A stretch of 64,000 bases of DNA from Bacteroides sp. GTDB lineage: Bacteria > Bacteroidota > Bacteroidia > Bacteroidales > P3. Every line of letters starts with the position of its first letter. Position 1 is the stretch's first letter. The notes under the pieces were generated by a model. The model did no database searches, was not told where the DNA came from, and saw nothing but the letters and a program-made list of their open reading frames with translations. The DNA lies in assembly GCA_023662825.1 (NCBI GenBank), contig JAMPIH010000006.1, positions 62,001 through 126,000 of the forward strand, read 5' to 3'. Positions 1-9,452 of this stretch are shown piece after piece. The position numbers and the translations under genes were made by a program.

Positions 1-1
1 C

Positions 2-604
2 ATCCTGGCCGGCTGCGGCTTCACCTACATCACCTTTGCCTTGCGCAAATGGCGCTACAAGACCATGACCGCCATCGGCTTCGCCCTGGCCGCCATCTAT
101 TTAGCGTGGTTCTACTTCATGATCGATTACGGGGTGGAGAAGCAATCGCTGTTCCTGCCGCTCTTCATACGGGGTTTCGCCTCGGTGGTCATCTCGATTG
201 TATTCCTTACCTCGATTGTGCAGAGCGGGCTGCATTTCTTCGTGTTTCCGCAGGCACTCACCATCAACGGCTTTACCGGCGCGGTGGTGGGCGCCACGCT
301 CGGCCCGGCCATCGTGGGCGAACTGCTGCGGCACACCATGGCCAAGAACGCCGCCCTGTTGGGCGCGAGGTTTACCGACGTGAACCCCGTTGCATCGCAT
401 ATTCCCTTGGGAAATCTCTACGGCATGGTGCAGCGACAGGCCCTGGTGGTGTCGATGAAGGAAATCTACGGCTGGCTGCTCATGGTGGCACTCGTCTCGC
501 TGTTCGTGATCCTGGTAAGCTACGCCCCGATACGTCCCTTCGCCATCTTCCCCAAATGGAAAAGCCTGCGCAAGATCTTCCGCCGCGAGGCGAAGTTCGT
601 GTAG
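2..604 (+). CDS. C-terminal part of a polytopic membrane transporter, probably MFS drug-efflux (EmrB/DHA2-like)
   Basis: The frame is open from the left edge of the window to a TAG at 602-604, so the N-terminus is missing. The visible ~200 residues contain about four hydrophobic helices and a basic cytoplasmic tail (KWKSLRKIFRR). The arrangement of a helix, a loop with LFLPLFIRG, and a helix followed by FPQALTINGF resembles the C-terminal half of the Bacteroidetes DHA2/EmrB-type MFS permeases. That assignment rests on remembered family pattern. The upstream genes (normally an HlyD adaptor and a TolC) lie outside the window. A TTG at 41 could be read as a start but lies within the open frame, so the partial reading is preferred. 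Confidence 0.5.
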   Translation: MLAGCGFTYITFALRKWRYKTMTAIGFALAAIYLAWFYFMIDYGVEKQSLFLPLFIRGFASVVISIVFLTSIVQSGLHFFVFPQALTINGFTGAVVGATLGPAIVGELLRHTMAKNAALLGARFTDVNPVASHIPLGNLYGMVQRQALVVSMKEIYGWLLMVALVSLFVILVSYAPIRPFAIFPKWKSLRKIFRREAKFV

Positions 605-616
605 AAAATTTCCCTT

Positions 617-647
617 TTCGCAAATTGGTCTAAATTACGTACCTTTG
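617..647 (+). promoter_or_regulatory. Bacteroidetes-type promoter upstream of gapA
   Basis: A -7 box TACCTTTG lies at 640-647 with a TTCG sequence (close to TTTG) at 617-620, separated by 19 bp. The leader to the gapA ATG at 717 would be about 65 nt. Confidence 0.6.
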
Positions 648-716
648 TTTTTGCCGTTTTCCCGTAGACCACGGAGGTGCGGCAGACGTTTAACATCGTA
701 ACAAACAATTTGCGTT

Positions 717-1724
717 ATGTCTAAGATTAAAGTCGCCATCAACGGTTTTGGCCGTATCGGCCGCATCTCTTTCCGAAACCTTTTGGAAAAATCCGAAGTG
801 GAAATCGTGGCCATCAACGGCACGATGCCCTTGGAAACGAGGCTTCACCTGCTCAAATACGATTCCGTGCACGGCAAGTTTTCCGGCGAAGCCCATCTGG
901 AAAACGAGAACCTCGTGGTCAACGGCAAACCGATTCCCTGCTATCTGCAGAGAGACCCCGCCCTTATCCCCTGGGCGCAGCACGATGTGGATATCGTGAT
1001 CGAAGCCACCGGTGTCTTCCGCAAACGCGAAGGCATGGAAAAGCATTTGGCCGCCGGTGCCAAGAAAGTGCTGCTCACCGCGCCCGCCGGCAAGGCCGAA
1101 GATGTGGACGCCACCATCGTGATGGGGGTCAACGAACACGTGATCACGCCCGACCTCAAGCTGGTTTCCAACGCTTCCTGCACCACCAACTGTCTGGCTC
1201 CCGTGGCCAAGGTGCTGCACGAAAAATTCGGCATCCGCCGCGGTTTCATGAATACCATCCACTCCTACACCAACGACCAGGTTATTCTGGACGGCAACCA
1301 TAAGGACCTGCGCCGGGCCCGCGCGGCAGCCATGTCGATTGTCCCCACCAGCACCGGTGCGGCCAAGGCCGTGGGCTTGGTGTTGCCCGACCTCAAGGGC
1401 AAGATGGACGGTTTCGCCATGCGCGTTCCCACGCCCGACGGCTCGGTGGTTGACCTTACGACCGAACTGAACCGCAGTGTAACGGTGGAAGAAGTGAACG
1501 CCGCCATGAAAGAAGCCTCCGAAGGCTCCATGAAAGGCTTTATAGAATATACCGAAGACCCCATCGTGAGCATCGACATCGTGGGCAACCACCACTCCGC
1601 CATTTTCGATTCCCAACTCACCAAGGTGATGGACGGAAACTTCGTGAAGGTGGTGGCCTGGTACGACAACGAATTCGGATATTCCTGCCGCGTGGCCGAC
1701 CTTGCCTGCCGTCTGTTCAAATAA
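717..1724 (+). CDS. gapA: Glyceraldehyde-3-phosphate dehydrogenase, type I
   Basis: This cytosolic enzyme oxidises glyceraldehyde-3-phosphate to 1,3-bisphosphoglycerate. At 335 aa it has the family's normal length. The N-terminal Rossmann motif INGFGRIGR (residues 8-16) and the active-site block SNASCTTNCLAP with catalytic Cys155 are intact. The residue after the second beta strand is unusual: the family's NAD-selecting Asp in VAIND is Gly here (VAING, residues 31-35), a feature associated with NADP use or dual cofactor use. The gene is followed after 13 nt by pgi, so the two are probably co-transcribed from the promoter at 617-647. Confidence 0.97.
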   Translation: MSKIKVAINGFGRIGRISFRNLLEKSEVEIVAINGTMPLETRLHLLKYDSVHGKFSGEAHLENENLVVNGKPIPCYLQRDPALIPWAQHDVDIVIEATGVFRKREGMEKHLAAGAKKVLLTAPAGKAEDVDATIVMGVNEHVITPDLKLVSNASCTTNCLAPVAKVLHEKFGIRRGFMNTIHSYTNDQVILDGNHKDLRRARAAAMSIVPTSTGAAKAVGLVLPDLKGKMDGFAMRVPTPDGSVVDLTTELNRSVTVEEVNAAMKEASEGSMKGFIEYTEDPIVSIDIVGNHHSAIFDSQLTKVMDGNFVKVVAWYDNEFGYSCRVADLACRLFK

Positions 1725-1737
1725 AAACCTTTTGCCA

Positions 1738-3069
1738 ATGGAATCCCTCCGCCTCGACTTTACCTATGGGCTCGACGCCGGCCAAACGCTCCAAAACCTT
1801 GCTGAACGCAAGAGTGCCGGCACTCCGGCTCTGAAAGACCGTATCGAAAGAGCCTACCGCACCCTCTTGGACGGTACCGGCGCAGGCAGCGGTTTCTTGG
1901 GTTGGGTCCGCCTGCCGGAACAGATCCGTGCGGAGGAACTCGACGCCATGATAGCCAAGGCGGAGGATTTCAAGAAAAAATCGCAACTGTTCGTATGTAT
2001 CGGCATCGGCGGTTCCTACTTGGGAACCCGCGCCGTAATCGAGGCCCTGAAGCCTCAACTGGCCGACCGGATGCCCGGATGTCCGTCCGTTATCTACGCA
2101 GGGCATCAGCTGGGGCAGGACTACATGAACGAACTGCTGTCCCTGCTCGACAGTCACGACTACACGCTCTGCGTGATCTCCAAGTCGGGCACCACCACCG
2201 AACCGGCCATCGCCTTCCGTCTCTTGCGCAACCATCTCGAAAAGAAATACGGCAAGGAAGAAGCGCGCCAACGCATCGTGGCCATTACCGACCGCACCAA
2301 AGGCGCCCTGCGCACCCTGGCCACCGAAGAAGGCTACACCACCTACGTGGTGCCCGACGATATCGGCGGCCGTTATTCCGTGCTCAGTCCGGTGGGGCTT
2401 TTCCCGCTGGCGGTGGCCGGCATCGATATCAAGGCGCTGGTGAAGGGTGCGGCGCAAATGCAGGAAAGACTTATTTCCGACACAATCGACTGGACCGGCA
2501 ACATCGCCGCCCAATACGCCCTTTTCCGCCAGATGCAATACATGGGTAACGGCAAGAAAGTGGAACTGCTTGTGAACTTCGAACCGCGCTTCTACTACCT
2601 GAGCGAATGGTGGAAACAGCTCTACGGTGAAAGCGAGGGCAAGCAGGGCAAAGGCCTTTTCCCCTCCAACGCCGGTTTCACCACCGACCTGCATTCGTTG
2701 GGCCAATACATCCAAGACGGCGAACGCCTGTTTTTCGAAAGCGTGCTGAGCCTCGACAGGCAGCACACCCGCATAAGCATTCCGCAAGACGGACGCAATC
2801 TGGACGGCATGAATTTCGTGGCCGGCAAGGAAATGGCGTTCGTGAACCAAAAGGCCGAAGAAGGCACGCTCATGGCGCACTCCGGACAAGGCAACGTGCC
2901 TGTGCTGCGCATCTGCGTTCCCGAACTGAACGAACGGTATCTCGGCCAGTTGATCTATTTCTTTGAATTCGCCTGCGGACTGAGCGGCTATTCGATGGAC
3001 GTGAACCCCTTCGACCAACCCGGCGTGGAAGCCTACAAGCAGAACATGTTCCGGCTTTTAGGCAAATAA
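1738..3069 (+). CDS. pgi: Glucose-6-phosphate isomerase
   Basis: It interconverts glucose-6-phosphate and fructose-6-phosphate. The 443-aa protein matches the short Bacteroides-type Pgi. Diagnostic blocks are GIGGSYLG near residue 87, SKSGTTTEPA near residue 150, the ESEGKQGKG segment near residue 300, and a conserved end NPFDQPGVEAYK. I place the start at the ATG at 1738, because an in-frame ATG at 1702 would lie inside the gapA coding sequence. It is the second gene of a gapA-pgi pair. A small stem-loop follows at 3077-3092. Confidence 0.96.
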   Translation: MESLRLDFTYGLDAGQTLQNLAERKSAGTPALKDRIERAYRTLLDGTGAGSGFLGWVRLPEQIRAEELDAMIAKAEDFKKKSQLFVCIGIGGSYLGTRAVIEALKPQLADRMPGCPSVIYAGHQLGQDYMNELLSLLDSHDYTLCVISKSGTTTEPAIAFRLLRNHLEKKYGKEEARQRIVAITDRTKGALRTLATEEGYTTYVVPDDIGGRYSVLSPVGLFPLAVAGIDIKALVKGAAQMQERLISDTIDWTGNIAAQYALFRQMQYMGNGKKVELLVNFEPRFYYLSEWWKQLYGESEGKQGKGLFPSNAGFTTDLHSLGQYIQDGERLFFESVLSLDRQHTRISIPQDGRNLDGMNFVAGKEMAFVNQKAEEGTLMAHSGQGNVPVLRICVPELNERYLGQLIYFFEFACGLSGYSMDVNPFDQPGVEAYKQNMFRLLGK

Positions 3070-3076
3070 AAGCCTA

Positions 3077-3092
3077 TCGGGATTCCTCCCGA
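3077..3092. terminator. Short hairpin between convergent pgi and the T9SS cargo gene
   Basis: TCGGGA and TCCCGA pair around a TTCC loop. No clear T-run follows on either strand, so a terminator role is only suggested by its place between convergent genes. Confidence 0.3.
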
Positions 3093-3140
3093 CGACCAGG
3101 CATTCCTAAAGCAAGTTTCTGAAAATCCGTTCTCCGGACC

Positions 3141-4505
3141 TTATTTGATAACGGCAAACGTGCCCTTGCGTTCCCACGTAAGCTGACGGTACTTTTCGCG
3201 GTACACATAGACATACACGCCCGGCTGCACCCATTGCCCCTTGTAGCGGCCGTCCCAGCCCTCGGTAAAGCGCGTGGTCTGGAAAACCTGCGTTCCGTTG
3301 TGGTTGAAGATGCGGAACTCATAGGTGCGGGTCGTGTCTTCCACCCCTATCGGACCGAAGGTCTTGTTATAGCCGTCCAGCACGAAGCCGCTGGCAAAAT
3401 ATACGTGGTGGCAGTTCTTTACGGTAACGAAGGTTTCCAGACGGGCCTTGCACACGGTGCCCGCCAGACTGCCGCCCACCGAGATATCGCAATAGGCGGT
3501 AAAGTCCGCCTGCGGGTAAATCTCCACGAAAGGCGTGGTGTCGCGGTTGAACCAGCGGTAACGGCATTCCATCTCGCTTTCCACCTCTATCCTGATGGCC
3601 GAGCCTAAGCAGACCGTATCGGAAAGCTCGCCGTCCACATAGGCGTAGATCTCGCCCTTGGGATTCTCCACCACCGTAAGGGGCCACTTCTTGACACCCC
3701 GGCAGCCGAAGCGGTCGGTGGCGGTGACATTCACCACGGTATCGCGCAATACGGTAACGGAATGGGATATTCCGCCCGGCGTTCCGTTCCAGTAAACGTC
3801 CGTACCGCCTTCCACACGCACCGTGGCGTCGAAACCCGCGCACATCTCCCCGTCGCCCGCCAAGGTGAATATGGCCGAGTCGTTCACCGTCACGATGGCC
3901 GAGTCTTCGGCATAGCAGGCGTTGACATAGCCGCCCTGCACGATGGGATAATTCGAGACGCGCACCCGATAGACCGTAGTCTGCGCCGGCCGTATGTTGA
4001 TGAACGATGTGGTTCCCGAGGTACTCCAGGCCCAGTATCCGCCGCCGTTCACGCCCACGGTCGCCTCCATGCCCTTGCAGATGGTGTCGTCAACGGTGGT
4101 GTATTCGGGCATCCGGGTTGTGTAAATCCAAAGCGTGTCGGTTCCTATGGGCAGGCTGCCGTCCATCGCCTTTACGATAATGCAGGACTCCTGTTCCACA
4201 TAGGAGTTGAAAACAAGGCTTTCACCCTTGTCGAGCGAAGTTTCCCCGTCCTCACCTATCTGAAACCATTCGAAACTCAGATCGCTTCCCGGGCCGTACA
4301 ATGAATGATCCACGCTAAGGTGAGCCGCGCTTCCCACGCAGATCACGTTGGCGTCATAAACGATCTTTACCGGCGAAGCCGCCTTGGATGCATCCTGAGC
4401 CATACGCTTGCTTTTGGGAAAAGCCTTTTCGAACCAATCCGGCTGCGCGTTCAAGCCGCAGCAGGAAAGGCAAAAAAGAAACAGACATACCGCTCTACGG
4501 AACAT
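3141..4505 (-). CDS. Secreted protein with gliding-motility-type C-terminal domain (T9SS type B cargo)
   Basis: The N-terminus is a classic signal peptide (MFRRAVCLFLFCLSCCGLNAQ), so the 454-aa protein enters the periplasm by Sec. The middle consists of Ig-like beta-sandwich repeats with PKD-like character, in which Cys and short motifs such as AICKG/CVGSA recur. The last ~90 residues (FRIFNHNGTQVFQTT, then GWDGRYKG, then PGVYVYVYRE, ending GTFAVIK) match the CHU_C / gliding-motility-associated C-terminal domain recognised by T9SS. It is therefore probably exported to the cell surface or medium. Its function is unknown, with adhesion plausible. It ends opposite pgi and starts 3 bp downstream of the clpX stop. 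Confidence 0.8.
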   Translation of the reverse strand: MFRRAVCLFLFCLSCCGLNAQPDWFEKAFPKSKRMAQDASKAASPVKIVYDANVICVGSAAHLSVDHSLYGPGSDLSFEWFQIGEDGETSLDKGESLVFNSYVEQESCIIVKAMDGSLPIGTDTLWIYTTRMPEYTTVDDTICKGMEATVGVNGGGYWAWSTSGTTSFINIRPAQTTVYRVRVSNYPIVQGGYVNACYAEDSAIVTVNDSAIFTLAGDGEMCAGFDATVRVEGGTDVYWNGTPGGISHSVTVLRDTVVNVTATDRFGCRGVKKWPLTVVENPKGEIYAYVDGELSDTVCLGSAIRIEVESEMECRYRWFNRDTTPFVEIYPQADFTAYCDISVGGSLAGTVCKARLETFVTVKNCHHVYFASGFVLDGYNKTFGPIGVEDTTRTYEFRIFNHNGTQVFQTTRFTEGWDGRYKGQWVQPGVYVYVYREKYRQLTWERKGTFAVIK

Positions 4506-4508
4506 ACC

Positions 4509-5801
4509 TCAGCTGTTTTTGAGTTTATCCGCCAGTCCCTTTCCGAAATGGGACTTTACGTAATCCAAAGTTACACGATATTCCTTAATGTCGGAAGACG
4601 GAAGCTCGTACATCAGTTCGTTCATCATGCCTTCCATGATGCCTCGCAGACCCCGCGCGCCTATATTGAATTCCAAGGCCTTGTCCGCAACGAAATCATA
4701 GACTTTCGGATCGAATTCCAGCTCGACCCCGTCGATGGCGAACAGTTGCCTGTACTGGCGCACCAGCGCGTTCTTGGGTTCGGTAAGGATGCTGCGCAAG
4801 GCGTCGCGGTCCAGTTCGTCGAGCCAGGTAAGCACCGGGAAACGCCCCACCAGCTCGGGAATCATGCCGAAAGAGCGCAAATCCTGCGGGGTGATATACT
4901 TGAGTACATTCTCGTCTTTGTCTGCACGTTGACGTTCCTCATCTTTCCTATATCCGATGGCGGTGCGGTTCATGCGCGAGGCGATATGCCGCTCGATGCC
5001 GTCGAAAGAGCCACCGCCGATAAAGAGGATATGCCGGGTGTTTATCTTCACCATCTCGGCGTTGGGATGCTTGCGGCCTCCTTGCGGCGGAACCAAGGCG
5101 TCGGTGCCCTCCAGCAGCTTCAGCAAGGCCTGCTGAACCCCCTCGCCCGAGACATCGCGGGTAATGGAGGGATTGCTGCTCTTGCGCGCGATCTTGTCGA
5201 TTTCGTCGATAAAGATAATGCCGCGCTCGGCCTGTGCCACGTCGAAGTCTGCGGCCTGCAGGAGGCGGCTCAGGATCGAGTCCACGTCTTCGCCCACGTA
5301 ACCGGCTTCGGTAAGCACGGTGGCGTCGGCGATGCAGAAAGGAACATCAAGCAACCGGGCGATGCTGCGCACCAGAAGGGTCTTGCCCGTACCGGTGGGC
5401 CCCACCATCAAGATGTTCGACTTCTCGATTTCCGTCTGGTTGCTGTCTTTGATCCCGGCCGAATAGTTAAGGCGCTTGTAGTGGTTATACACCGCCACCG
5501 CAAGCACCTTCTTGGCCTCGTCCTGCCCGATAACGTACTGGTCGAGAAACAGCTTTATTTCCTGCGGTTTCTTGAGTTTTACCGGTTCGCAGGACTTGGG
5601 GCGCGAAGGAAATTCCTTTTCGATTTCGGCAAAATACCGCTGGGCCACGCGGGCGCATTCCTGACACAGAACCGCCCCGTCCGCGCCCTGCACGGCGGGA
5701 ATGCTGCCGTCCAAGGTCTTGCCGCAAAACGAACAACGCAAATTGCCCCGGCCTTTGTTAGGCAGGTTCGCGTTGCCGTATTTTCTCTTATCCTGTTCCA
5801 T
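4509..5801 (-). CDS. clpX: ATP-dependent Clp protease ATP-binding subunit ClpX
   Basis: ClpX is the AAA+ unfoldase that feeds ClpP. The 430-aa protein has the N-terminal zinc domain (Cys23, 26, 46 and 49), Walker A GPTGTGKT (134-141), the pore loop GYVGED, Walker [10 protein letters not shown] and sensor-2 GARGLR. I use the ATG at 5801; a TTG five codons upstream lies inside the -7 promoter box and cannot be the start. No clpP or tig gene is adjacent, which differs from the common tig-clpP-clpX order. The gene has its own promoter and an extremely short leader. Confidence 0.97.
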   Translation of the reverse strand: MEQDKRKYGNANLPNKGRGNLRCSFCGKTLDGSIPAVQGADGAVLCQECARVAQRYFAEIEKEFPSRPKSCEPVKLKKPQEIKLFLDQYVIGQDEAKKVLAVAVYNHYKRLNYSAGIKDSNQTEIEKSNILMVGPTGTGKTLLVRSIARLLDVPFCIADATVLTEAGYVGEDVDSILSRLLQAADFDVAQAERGIIFIDEIDKIARKSSNPSITRDVSGEGVQQALLKLLEGTDALVPPQGGRKHPNAEMVKINTRHILFIGGGSFDGIERHIASRMNRTAIGYRKDEERQRADKDENVLKYITPQDLRSFGMIPELVGRFPVLTWLDELDRDALRSILTEPKNALVRQYRQLFAIDGVELEFDPKVYDFVADKALEFNIGARGLRGIMEGMMNELMYELPSSDIKEYRVTLDYVKSHFGKGLADKLKNS

Positions 5802-5813
5802 AATTCGAAACCG

Positions 5814-5821
5814 CAAAGGTA
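5814..5821 (-). promoter_or_regulatory. -7 promoter box of clpX
   Basis: TACCTTTG on the minus strand, only 12 nt from the clpX ATG. A start site 5-7 nt downstream of the box would leave a leader of about six bases. Confidence 0.55.
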
Positions 5822-5852
5822 CGAATAAACCGAAAGATTTTGCCGAGGTTTC

Positions 5853-6197
5853 CTATTGTTTGGGTTGACGCACGTAATGCGGCATCTCGAACGGAATCTC
5901 GAGCGAGAACTCCACCAGGCCCCTGAACTCGCCGTTTTCATACCAGGGAGTCTGGTAAATCAATTTCTTGACCCCGTTTTTCTCGATGGTATAGGCGTTG
6001 GTGGCCTGTTTGTCCAAAAGTTCCTGCAGTTTGGTGCGCGCCGGTTCGGGATGGCAGTCGAGCACGTTCTGCCCGATAATGCTGTCCTGTCCCGGCCGCA
6101 GGTTCACCGCCTTCGACTTCCGGTTCATCCCGATAATCTCGCCGTCTGCCTTGCAAACGGTTATGGCCAGGTTGAGTTCTTCAAAAATCTTGTCCAT
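5853..6197 (-). CDS. Single-domain PAS protein
   Basis: At 114 aa this is little more than one PAS fold: FEELNLAITVCKADGEIIGMN at the start, a middle with IIGQNVLDCHPEPAR, and a C-terminal beta sheet (KLIYQTPWYENGEFRGLVEFS). There is no output domain, signal peptide or membrane segment, so it should be cytosolic and act by binding a ligand or partner. It begins 3 nt after the tricorn-like protease gene and is probably the last gene of that minus-strand operon. Confidence 0.75.
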   Translation of the reverse strand: MDKIFEELNLAITVCKADGEIIGMNRKSKAVNLRPGQDSIIGQNVLDCHPEPARTKLQELLDKQATNAYTIEKNGVKKLIYQTPWYENGEFRGLVEFSLEIPFEMPHYVRQPKQ

Positions 6198-6200
6198 GGT

Positions 6201-9200
6201 TTATTTTTTCAGGGCGTCGGCCTCTTTGAGCATTTCTTCCACCGCCTTCTCTATCTGCAGGTCGCGGCCTTGCATAATGGTTTCGGGCGTGTTGTAGACA
6301 ATGATATCGGGAATCAGGTCCTGGTTCTCGAGATAGTTGCCGTTTTCGTCCAGCGCGCCCACCTGCGGGATCCCGAACACATAGCCGCCCGGCAGCGATT
6401 CCCACCACACGGCGGTCATCGTGCCCGGCACCGGCGCCCCGATGAGTTTGCCGATCTTAAGCTGCTGGTAGGTGTAGGGCGTGCCGTGGGCGTCGGAATA
6501 GTTGTTTTCGCTCACCAGCATGCACGAGGGCTTGGTCCATTTGCCGAAAGGCTCGTCGGACACGAACTGCCCGCGCGGGCTGAAACGGGCGTAGCGCTTG
6601 CCGCTCAGAAGCGTGGCCACATCGTCGTGCAGCCAGCCGCCGCCGTTGTTGCGGGTATCCACGATCACCGCCTCGCGGTTGCGGTTCTTGTCGTTGAGCA
6701 ACTGACGGTAAATCGTGCGGAAACTGCGCGAATCCATACCCTGGATATGCACGTAGGCCAGGCGGCCGCCCGAAAGCGAATCCACCATGCGTTCGTTGCG
6801 TTTTACCCAGCGTTCGTACAGCAGGGCGTTCTGCGCCCACTTGGAAACAGGCTTCACCGTAACTTCAAAAGCCTTGCCTTTCGCCGGCTTGATGCCGAAA
6901 CGGGTCGCCTTGCCCGCACGGCCTTCCAACAGCGGGAAATAGTCTTCGCCCGCCTTGACCTCCTGACCGTCGATGTGGGTGATCACGTCGCCGGGCTTGA
7001 TGTCCTTGCCGCAGAGCGCGAAGGGACTGTTGTGCAGCACTTCCTGTATCCTGAGGCCGTCGCCCTCGTAGGCGGGGTCGATGAACACGCCCAGGGCAGC
7101 CGTCTGCATCGCGCCGCCGCTGTAGAACCGGCATCCGGTATGCGAGGCGTTCAGTTCGCCCAGCAGCTCGCTCACCATAATCGAGAAATCGTAGCCGTTG
7201 TTGATATAGGGCAGGAAGCGTTCGTAATTGTCGAAATACGCCTTCCAGTCCATGCCGCGGAAGGTGGGGTCGTAGAACTTATCCTTTACCTGCCGCCAGA
7301 TATGGCTGAACAGGTAGGCGCGCTGCTCGAAGGGACGGTTTTCGTACAGCGCCTCGTACTCGATGTTGTCCGCGCTGCCCGCCCCGGCCTTTACCTTCTT
7401 GATGCCACCGCCGGCCAACAGAAAGATCTCGCCATCGTCGGTCATATGGAACTGGCCGTAGCCGATGCTGGGAATCTTCAGTTCGGTCTTCTGTTCCACC
7501 AGATCCTTTTCCCAAAGGGCTATCTTGCCGTTGTGGGGCGCCAGGTAATAGAGTTTGTCGCCTTTGGGCGAAAGGGCGATGTCGCCCAGCATATCCGAAG
7601 ACGAGGTAAGGCGGAGCGTGCGGTCTTCCAGATAGTCGAAATCGAACTTGAGGTCTTCCACATTCTTCTTGGCGTCGGCGCTGTCCTTGTCCGACTTCTT
7701 GTCATCTTTCTTGTCTTCCTTCTTGGCTTCCTTGGCCTGCTCTTCAGCCAGGGCGCGTTCTTCCTTGTTCTTCAGGAAGTCTTCGAACGCCTGCTTGTCG
7801 AAGAACATGATGTAGGCGTCGCCTTCCGCACCCCAGGACCCGTGGCTGCGGTAGCCGCTGCGGTCGCTCTCGAACAGCATGGCCTTGCCGCCCAGCACGA
7901 ACTTGCCGTTGCCTTCGCTATAACCGCTGTTGGTAAGGTTGTGGATCTCGCCGCTGCCGTCGGCCTTCACCAGGGCCAGATCCTTGTGGTTCCAGCCGCC
8001 CGTGCCGATATAGCCGGTAAGTATCCACTTGCCGTCGGGGCTCCAGCAGAAATCCTGGTCGCCGTCGGTATAGGAGTACTCGTACTTGCCGTCCATCACC
8101 GTGCGCACCTTGCCGCTCTTGAGGTTGAGCACGCAGATTTCGGTACGGTTCCGCAGGAAGGCCACTTCCTTGCCGTCGGGACTGTATTTGGGTTGGAAAC
8201 TCGTCTCGTCGCTCTTGGCCAGCTGTTCTTCCTTTATCTTGCCGGCATAGGTAAAGTTCTTGTCGTTCTTGTCTTCGAGGCTCGCCTGATACAGCTGCCA
8301 TACCCCGTCGCGTTCGGAGGCATAGACAATGGAACGGCCGTCGGGCGCGAAATCAACGGTGCGTTCGGTTTCGGGCGTATTGGTGATGCGCTTGGTGGTG
8401 GCGTAATCGACCGAGGTGACGTACACATCGCCGCCCAGCACGAAAGCCACCTCGTTTTTCTTGGGTGACACGGCGATCTCGGTGGCGCCGCTGCGCATTA
8501 TCTTCTTGGTGACCTTGGCCACGCTGTTGTCGGTAACGATGCGTACCGCCAGCTTCACCGCTTCCTTGCCGGGCTGCATCGTATAGATGCTGCCGTTATA
8601 GGTAAAGCAGAGCGTGCCGTCTTTGGCCACGCTGAGGAAACGCACCGGATGGGTGGAGAAACGGGTCAGTTGTTCGGAAGCCGATTCCGGCGACAACCCC
8701 TTGCGATATACGTTGAACGAACCGTTTTCCTCGCTCAGATAGTAGAAGTTCCTGTAGTCGGGCGCCCAGACGGGATCCATGTCCTCGCCCTTGAACGTGG
8801 TGAGCCGGGTATGCCTGCCGTCTTTCACCAGCCAGATGTCGCGCGTAACGCTGGAGGTATGGTGCTTGCGCCAATTGTCCTCGTAGCCTTTCTTGTCTTC
8901 GTAAAGCAGGCTGCCGTCGGGATTGAGGCTCAGCTTGATGTAGGGATAGGCCGAGAACAATTCGGGACGGCCGCCCTGCAAGTCCACCTCGTACACCTGC
9001 GGATAGTTGCCCGGAAACAGCAGGCTCTGCACGGCTTCCATTTCGGAAGCGCGGTAAAGCACCGTGCCCCGGTCGGTAAAGCTCAACGGAATCTCGGCGC
9101 CGCTGTTGGTGGTAAGGCGTACCGGTGCACCGCCCTGCACCGGAACGTAATACAGGTCGAGGCTGCCCTCGCGGTCGGAAGCGAACGCGATCTTCGTACC

Positions 9201-9434
9201 GTCGGGACTCCATACCGGATAGGCTTCATACGCCGGATTCGAGGTAAGCTGACGGGCTTCCCCTCCCGATACGGGCACGGTGAATATATCTCCCTGATGG
9301 CTGAACGCCACCGTCTTGCCGTCGGGCGAAATAGCCGGATAGGTGAACCAAAGGGCTTCTTCCCGGGCATTCTGCGCATAGGCGAAGGCACCTGCGGCCA
9401 ACAACAGCGCGATGCCGAACATTCTTTTTTTCAT
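6201..9434 (-). CDS. Tricorn-like protease (WD40-like propellers, PDZ, S41 peptidase), secreted
   Basis: This 1077-aa protein begins with a signal peptide (MKKRMFGIALLLAAGAFAYAQ). Residues ~25-500 contain PD40 beta-propeller blades (SPDGKTVAFS, WSPDGTKIAFASDR and similar), followed by a Lys/Asp-rich linker near 575-600. The catalytic half has SHTG near 763, a PDZ segment near 820 (GDVITHIDGQEV), VIVDTRNNGGG near 923 and ENNYSDAHG near 976, which correspond to the tricorn/S41 Ser-His and nucleophile regions. The family degrades peptides, here presumably in the periplasm. It lies 18 nt after the nucleotide-sugar dehydrogenase gene and 3 nt before the PAS gene. Confidence 0.9.
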   Translation of the reverse strand: MKKRMFGIALLLAAGAFAYAQNAREEALWFTYPAISPDGKTVAFSHQGDIFTVPVSGGEARQLTSNPAYEAYPVWSPDGTKIAFASDREGSLDLYYVPVQGGAPVRLTTNSGAEIPLSFTDRGTVLYRASEMEAVQSLLFPGNYPQVYEVDLQGGRPELFSAYPYIKLSLNPDGSLLYEDKKGYEDNWRKHHTSSVTRDIWLVKDGRHTRLTTFKGEDMDPVWAPDYRNFYYLSEENGSFNVYRKGLSPESASEQLTRFSTHPVRFLSVAKDGTLCFTYNGSIYTMQPGKEAVKLAVRIVTDNSVAKVTKKIMRSGATEIAVSPKKNEVAFVLGGDVYVTSVDYATTKRITNTPETERTVDFAPDGRSIVYASERDGVWQLYQASLEDKNDKNFTYAGKIKEEQLAKSDETSFQPKYSPDGKEVAFLRNRTEICVLNLKSGKVRTVMDGKYEYSYTDGDQDFCWSPDGKWILTGYIGTGGWNHKDLALVKADGSGEIHNLTNSGYSEGNGKFVLGGKAMLFESDRSGYRSHGSWGAEGDAYIMFFDKQAFEDFLKNKEERALAEEQAKEAKKEDKKDDKKSDKDSADAKKNVEDLKFDFDYLEDRTLRLTSSSDMLGDIALSPKGDKLYYLAPHNGKIALWEKDLVEQKTELKIPSIGYGQFHMTDDGEIFLLAGGGIKKVKAGAGSADNIEYEALYENRPFEQRAYLFSHIWRQVKDKFYDPTFRGMDWKAYFDNYERFLPYINNGYDFSIMVSELLGELNASHTGCRFYSGGAMQTAALGVFIDPAYEGDGLRIQEVLHNSPFALCGKDIKPGDVITHIDGQEVKAGEDYFPLLEGRAGKATRFGIKPAKGKAFEVTVKPVSKWAQNALLYERWVKRNERMVDSLSGGRLAYVHIQGMDSRSFRTIYRQLLNDKNRNREAVIVDTRNNGGGWLHDDVATLLSGKRYARFSPRGQFVSDEPFGKWTKPSCMLVSENNYSDAHGTPYTYQQLKIGKLIGAPVPGTMTAVWWESLPGGYVFGIPQVGALDENGNYLENQDLIPDIIVYNTPETIMQGRDLQIEKAVEEMLKEADALKK

Positions 9435-9452
9435 ATCTGTGTGTTTTCGGTT

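Noticed and set aside
1702..1737. Earlier ATG for pgi
   Set aside because: It lies inside the end of gapA, and the Bacteroides Pgi start fits the ATG at 1738.
5856..8468. 870-codon plus-strand frame opposite the tricorn-like protease and PAS genes
   Set aside because: It is an antisense shadow typical of GC-rich coding DNA; the minus-strand products have clear families and the antisense translation has none.
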